Source: Chloroflexota bacterium (GTDB lineage: Bacteria; Chloroflexota; UBA11872; VXOZ01). From it: a DNA stretch of 64,000 bases. The notes beneath the pieces are model-generated. The model made no database searches. It was not told the origin of the DNA and saw only the letters and a list, made by a program, of their open reading frames with translations. Of the stretch, positions 61,461-64,000 are shown in pieces (the stretch's first letter is position 1; every line of letters starts with the position of its first letter). The position numbers and the translations under genes are program-made. The DNA lies in the NCBI GenBank assembly GCA_022824225.1, contig JAJEAH010000017.1, positions 1 through 64,000 on the forward strand, in the 5' to 3' direction.

Positions 61461-61519
61461 CCACCCTCCCGTTTTCACGGGAACGACGGAACACGTCGCG
61501 CCATCTTCTACGAGATTGA
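60476..61519 (+). CDS. IS30-family DDE transposase
   Basis: 347 residues. The N-terminal HTH (FTFEERCEVARLL, then WKIAAALDRAPSSIMREVKRN, residues 8-47) binds the ends. The DDE motif is GHWEADLM (D near 180), TFDNGTEFA (D near 240) and WQKGGIENAIGRMRR (E near 273). The frame continues about 60 bases past the right inverted repeat, whose sequence encodes VLHLKCEST, as in many IS30 members. Start ATG 60476 lies just inside the left repeat. Confidence 0.93.
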   Translation: MGKHYSQFTFEERCEVARLLTAKQSYWKIAAALDRAPSSIMREVKRNGSGKQGYRARYAQEQALARRWGGGKLERNDALRENVLADLRLGWSPEQVAGHMARAAGEPVISHETIYRFIYGQTARTKEYDWRHYLPRGKARRRPHRRSGRSPASFIAQRRPLAERPQAAADRQTPGHWEADLMLFGRHGQAVLALHERHSRLLLAVRRDNKEAEPVASIMRDLLGALPQDARQTVTFDNGTEFARHYRLHDVGIQTFFCDTHSPWQKGGIENAIGRMRRVLPRKTDLAALSEERFAQLVQAYNHTPRKCLGYQTPAEVFINQVLHLKCESTLPFSRERRNTSRHLLRD

Positions 61520-61674
61520 CGGAACATGTCGTGCTATATTCACGGGAAAGACGGAACCCCATTTGCCGTTTTCGTGGTAATGATGGAATGAGGACTAAAC
61601 TCTAGCCGGTACCGCGTCTCGCGTAGTAGGAGGCAAGCGCGCCTCCCTCGCTAACAAGAAGGGTCAAAAGCAAC
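61520..61674. other. Leader of MDR gene 2
   Basis: Contains GACGGAACATGTCGTGC and related GACGGAA pieces (61497-61590), apparently degenerate REP copies, then about 80 bases of leader. No clear promoter. Confidence 0.4.
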
Positions 61675-62652
61675 ATGCCTGACATGATGTGGCGGGTTGG
61701 CAAGCATGAGGGACTGGGCAACATCGTGATGGAGCAGGTGCCCATTCCCGAACTCGGCCCCAAAGAGGTGCTCGTGCGCGTCCATAGGAGCCTTATCAGC
61801 CGCGGTTCGGAGCTTTGGAGGCGGTACGTGATGCCCGGGCCGGTGGACCCCCGCAGTATGGGCTATTCGACGGCGGGCGTTGTAGAGAGAATCGGCGCAG
61901 AGGTGACCTGGTTTGCGCCCGGGGACCGCGTTTCCTGCACCGCGCCCCACGCGGAATATGCGATTGGCGACGCGAGTGCCGCCGCAAAGCGGCGGTTAGT
62001 ACATCTCCCGGATGACGTGCCTTTTGTCGACGGGACCTTTCAACCCCTTGTCACCAGTTCCCTTGGCTGGACTGCCGCTGCCGGCATTCAACCGCAACAC
62101 ACCGTGGTGATTCTGGGCCTTGGCTTGGTAGGCAACCTTGTCATGCAAGCCGCGACCCGCTTCATGCCAGGGCAGCTCTGCGGCATCGACATGCTGCCCA
62201 TTCGGCGCAGGCTCATGGAGCAGCTCAACGTCGGCGAGGTGATCGACGGCGCCGCGCGCGATCCGGTGGATTCGGTCTTGGAACGCACCGACGGCCAGGG
62301 CGCGGACATTGTGATCGACTGCGTCGGCGGCCGTGCGGGCGTCAAGTCGTTTGAGCAGGCGCAGGACATGCTGGTTTCCGGCGGCTTGTTGCAGATCATC
62401 GGCCTCTACCACGACGGCCCCTTGCCGCTGGACGCCGCCAAGATGCAGCGCAAGCGCCTGATCGGCGGATACTTGCCGGATACCGACGTGCACGCCATGG
62501 CACGCGCGGCAATGGAAGCGCTTTCCGGCGGCCTCGTGCAAGCCGCGCCGCTCGTAACGCATCGCTTTCCAGGCAATCAGGCTAAAGAAGCCTTCGACCT
62601 GCTCTATGAGCACCCGGAAGACGCCATGGGCGTGATTCTGGAGTGGACGTAG
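61675..62652 (+). CDS. MDR-family zinc-less dehydrogenase 2
   Basis: 325 residues, same plan as the gene at 28856: a GroES-like N-terminus with SLISRGSELWRR, GYSTAGVVERIG (no zinc cysteine), and a Rossmann segment TVVILGLGLVGNLVMQAA (near residue 142). The two differ widely in sequence, so they are not a recent duplication. ATG 61675 is preceded by GAAGGGTCAAAAGCAAC, a weak ribosome site. Substrate unknown. Confidence 0.86.
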   Translation: MPDMMWRVGKHEGLGNIVMEQVPIPELGPKEVLVRVHRSLISRGSELWRRYVMPGPVDPRSMGYSTAGVVERIGAEVTWFAPGDRVSCTAPHAEYAIGDASAAAKRRLVHLPDDVPFVDGTFQPLVTSSLGWTAAAGIQPQHTVVILGLGLVGNLVMQAATRFMPGQLCGIDMLPIRRRLMEQLNVGEVIDGAARDPVDSVLERTDGQGADIVIDCVGGRAGVKSFEQAQDMLVSGGLLQIIGLYHDGPLPLDAAKMQRKRLIGGYLPDTDVHAMARAAMEALSGGLVQAAPLVTHRFPGNQAKEAFDLLYEHPEDAMGVILEWT

Positions 62653-62796
62653 CCGCGCCGCAATTCTCGCCTCCACTCCGGTAGCGCAGGTTTGCGGCCT
62701 GCGTCCGCACAGTGGCAACCGGCGCGTTGCCCGTTAAGTCCATAGCTGCGCTAGAGGACTGCCTGCCGCAACGAGCAAGACCTCAGTAGAGTCAGT
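62653..62796. repeat. Intergenic GTAGCGCAGGTTTGCGGCCTGCG element
   Basis: A REP copy with arms CGCAGGTTTG and its mirror at 62680-62702, between the MDR gene and the end of the minus-strand aminotransferase gene. A CTAGAGGACTGCCTG / GAGTCAGTCTACTC piece follows. No terminator T-run. Confidence 0.65.
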
Positions 62797-63987
62797 CTAC
62801 TCTCCCGCAAGTGCGCGCGCACCGGGCATGGCTGCTTCGATGCGCTCCGCGGCGGCCATGAGGTTCTCCAGCGAATTGGCAAACGAGAAGCGCACGTAGC
62901 CCTCACCGGCGGCGCCAAAGCCCGTGCCGGACATCGATGCGACCCCCGCTTCCTCCAGCCAGTACTGCTCTAGTCTGGCCGAACTCAGGCCCACCTGCTT
63001 GACATTGCAGAATACATAGAACGCCCCCTGCGGCACCAGGCAGGAGAGACCCTCGATGGCGTTGAGCGCCCCGATGAAGGCGTCGCGGCGGCGGCGAAAC
63101 TCCGCCACCATCGTATCCACCGAATCCTGGGGTCCCGTCAGCGCCTCAATGCCGGCCATTTGCGTAAAGCTCGCCGTGCACGAAGTGGCATTGTTGAGGA
63201 TCAGCCCAATCTTCTCCGCTAGGGGCAGCGGCATCACGCCGTAACCCAGGCGCCAGCCGGTCATGGCGTAGGTCTTCGAATGACCGTCCAGCAGAATGGT
63301 CTGCTCGTGCATGCCGGGATGAGCCAGAATAGACGCATGGCTGCCCTCGTAGATGATGCGGCTGTAGATTTCATCGCTCAGCACCCAAATGGGCTTGCCC
63401 CGCACCATGTCGGCGATGGCCGCCAATTCATCGGCTGTTTGTACGCCGCCAGTGGGATTGTGGGGCGCATTCAAGATGATCAGACGCGTCTTGTCGGTAA
63501 TGCTGTCCCGCAATTCATCCAAGTCCCAGCGGAATTGGCGCTCCTCATAGAGAGTGAGGGGCACCCGCTTCGCCCCGGCGAAGCGCAACATGGAATCGTA
63601 GGTTGGAAAGCCGGGATCGGGATAAATGGCTTCATCGCCGGGATTGACCGTTGCCAAAATGCTGGCAAAGACGATGGGTTTCGCGCCGGGAGTGACCACG
63701 ACGTTTTCCGGCGTCGTTTGGGTACCCCAGCCGCGTCGGACGTAATCGGCTATCGCCTCGCGGCAGGGCATGAGACCGGGCGTGGGCCCGTAGTGCGTAT
63801 GCCCGTCGCGCAGCGCCTGCACGCCGGCATCGACGATGTTGGCCGGTGTGGGAAAGTCCGGCTCGCCAATTTCGAGGTGGATAACATCCTTGCCGGCCCG
63901 CTCCAGTTCACGGGCGCGCGCCAAGACAGCAAACGCCGATTCCCCTTTGAGTAGGTCCGTCCGCGCGGCAATATCGGGCACAGCCAT
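62797..63987 (-). CDS. Class I/II PLP-dependent aminotransferase
   Basis: 396 residues, aspartate/alanine aminotransferase subfamily. Conserved elements are the N-terminal IHLEIGEPDFPTP (near residue 35), NAPHNPTGGV (near 170), and the PLP-lysine motif LLDGHSKTYAMTGWRLGY (Lys near 233). The C-terminal arginine lies in GEGYVRFSFANSLENL. Start ATG 63987 follows GAGAGGATGG; a second ATG at 63999 at the window edge is less likely. Substrate pair not assigned. Confidence 0.93.
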   Translation of the reverse strand: MAVPDIAARTDLLKGESAFAVLARARELERAGKDVIHLEIGEPDFPTPANIVDAGVQALRDGHTHYGPTPGLMPCREAIADYVRRGWGTQTTPENVVVTPGAKPIVFASILATVNPGDEAIYPDPGFPTYDSMLRFAGAKRVPLTLYEERQFRWDLDELRDSITDKTRLIILNAPHNPTGGVQTADELAAIADMVRGKPIWVLSDEIYSRIIYEGSHASILAHPGMHEQTILLDGHSKTYAMTGWRLGYGVMPLPLAEKIGLILNNATSCTASFTQMAGIEALTGPQDSVDTMVAEFRRRRDAFIGALNAIEGLSCLVPQGAFYVFCNVKQVGLSSARLEQYWLEEAGVASMSGTGFGAAGEGYVRFSFANSLENLMAAAERIEAAMPGARALAGE

Positions 63988-64000
63988 CCATCCTCTCATT

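Overview
The window is high-GC bacterial chromosome with small palindromic repeats in most gaps. A free-standing spoVS next to rny (RNase Y), a LexA of the Gram-positive type, a Ctc-type bL25, frequent TTG/GTG starts, many sugar and amino-acid catabolism genes, and dispersed TTCGAC-GGCTCAG-GCGAACGG repeats suggest a Chloroflexota-like organism, perhaps marine or sponge-associated. That placement is inferred from gene content only.

Layout. 1-6480: a tandem repeat array, then purK and purE preceded by a translationally coupled PD-(D/E)XK-like gene (all minus strand), bL25 (plus), a compact restriction-modification pair (minus) and a small sigma factor (minus). 6480-8280: LexA (minus), then a repeat-filled gap ending in a sharp AT-rich island. 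8281-20406: a plus-strand phage-derived module. It holds a small terminase-like protein, a one-TM protein, large terminase, portal, a protease-capsid polyprotein, connector-like genes, two paralogous small tail-like proteins, a hub protein carrying an Asp-box, and an OB-fold spike-like protein. No integrase, replication, tape-measure or lysis genes are recognisable, host-type repeats fill its gaps, and a HicB-like gene lies inside it on the other strand. 20686-29860: KDPG-type aldolase, UbiD decarboxylase, a three-gene membrane module related to complex I antiporter subunits, a Gfo/Idh/MocA oxidoreductase and a zinc-less MDR dehydrogenase.

30260-37312: three tandem substrate-binding lipoproteins, each with its own nearly identical promoter, leader and terminator and no permease gene nearby. 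A fourth copy of the same promoter precedes rny, which is followed by spoVS. 37636-42495: two NodB-type deacetylase paralogues separated by nested MITEs, a DadA-like FAD oxidoreductase, and a stand-alone IMP cyclohydrolase domain of PurH. 42578-44754: an MNT nucleotidyltransferase, a probable decayed HEPN fragment and an OLD-family ATPase/nuclease (a small defence patch). 44915-49722: a minus-strand catabolic group (AstE/aspartoacylase-like, M20 peptidase, divergent NodB protein, PHP-domain protein). 50256-52809: bS20, a small unknown protein and a DUF418-like membrane protein. 53077-59083: two tandem 897-residue GH38 alpha-mannosidases. 59308-64000: GNAT, GIY-YIG, an IS30-family element, a second MDR enzyme and a class I aminotransferase.

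Common threads are degradation of aminosugar- or mannose-containing glycans and small amides, uptake through duplicated binding proteins, and a chromosome shaped by REP/MITE expansion and by gene conversion between tandem paralogues. The best candidate for an undescribed system is the phage-derived head-and-hub module beside its own sigma factor and LexA-type repressor. No tRNA, rRNA or CRISPR array was recognised.
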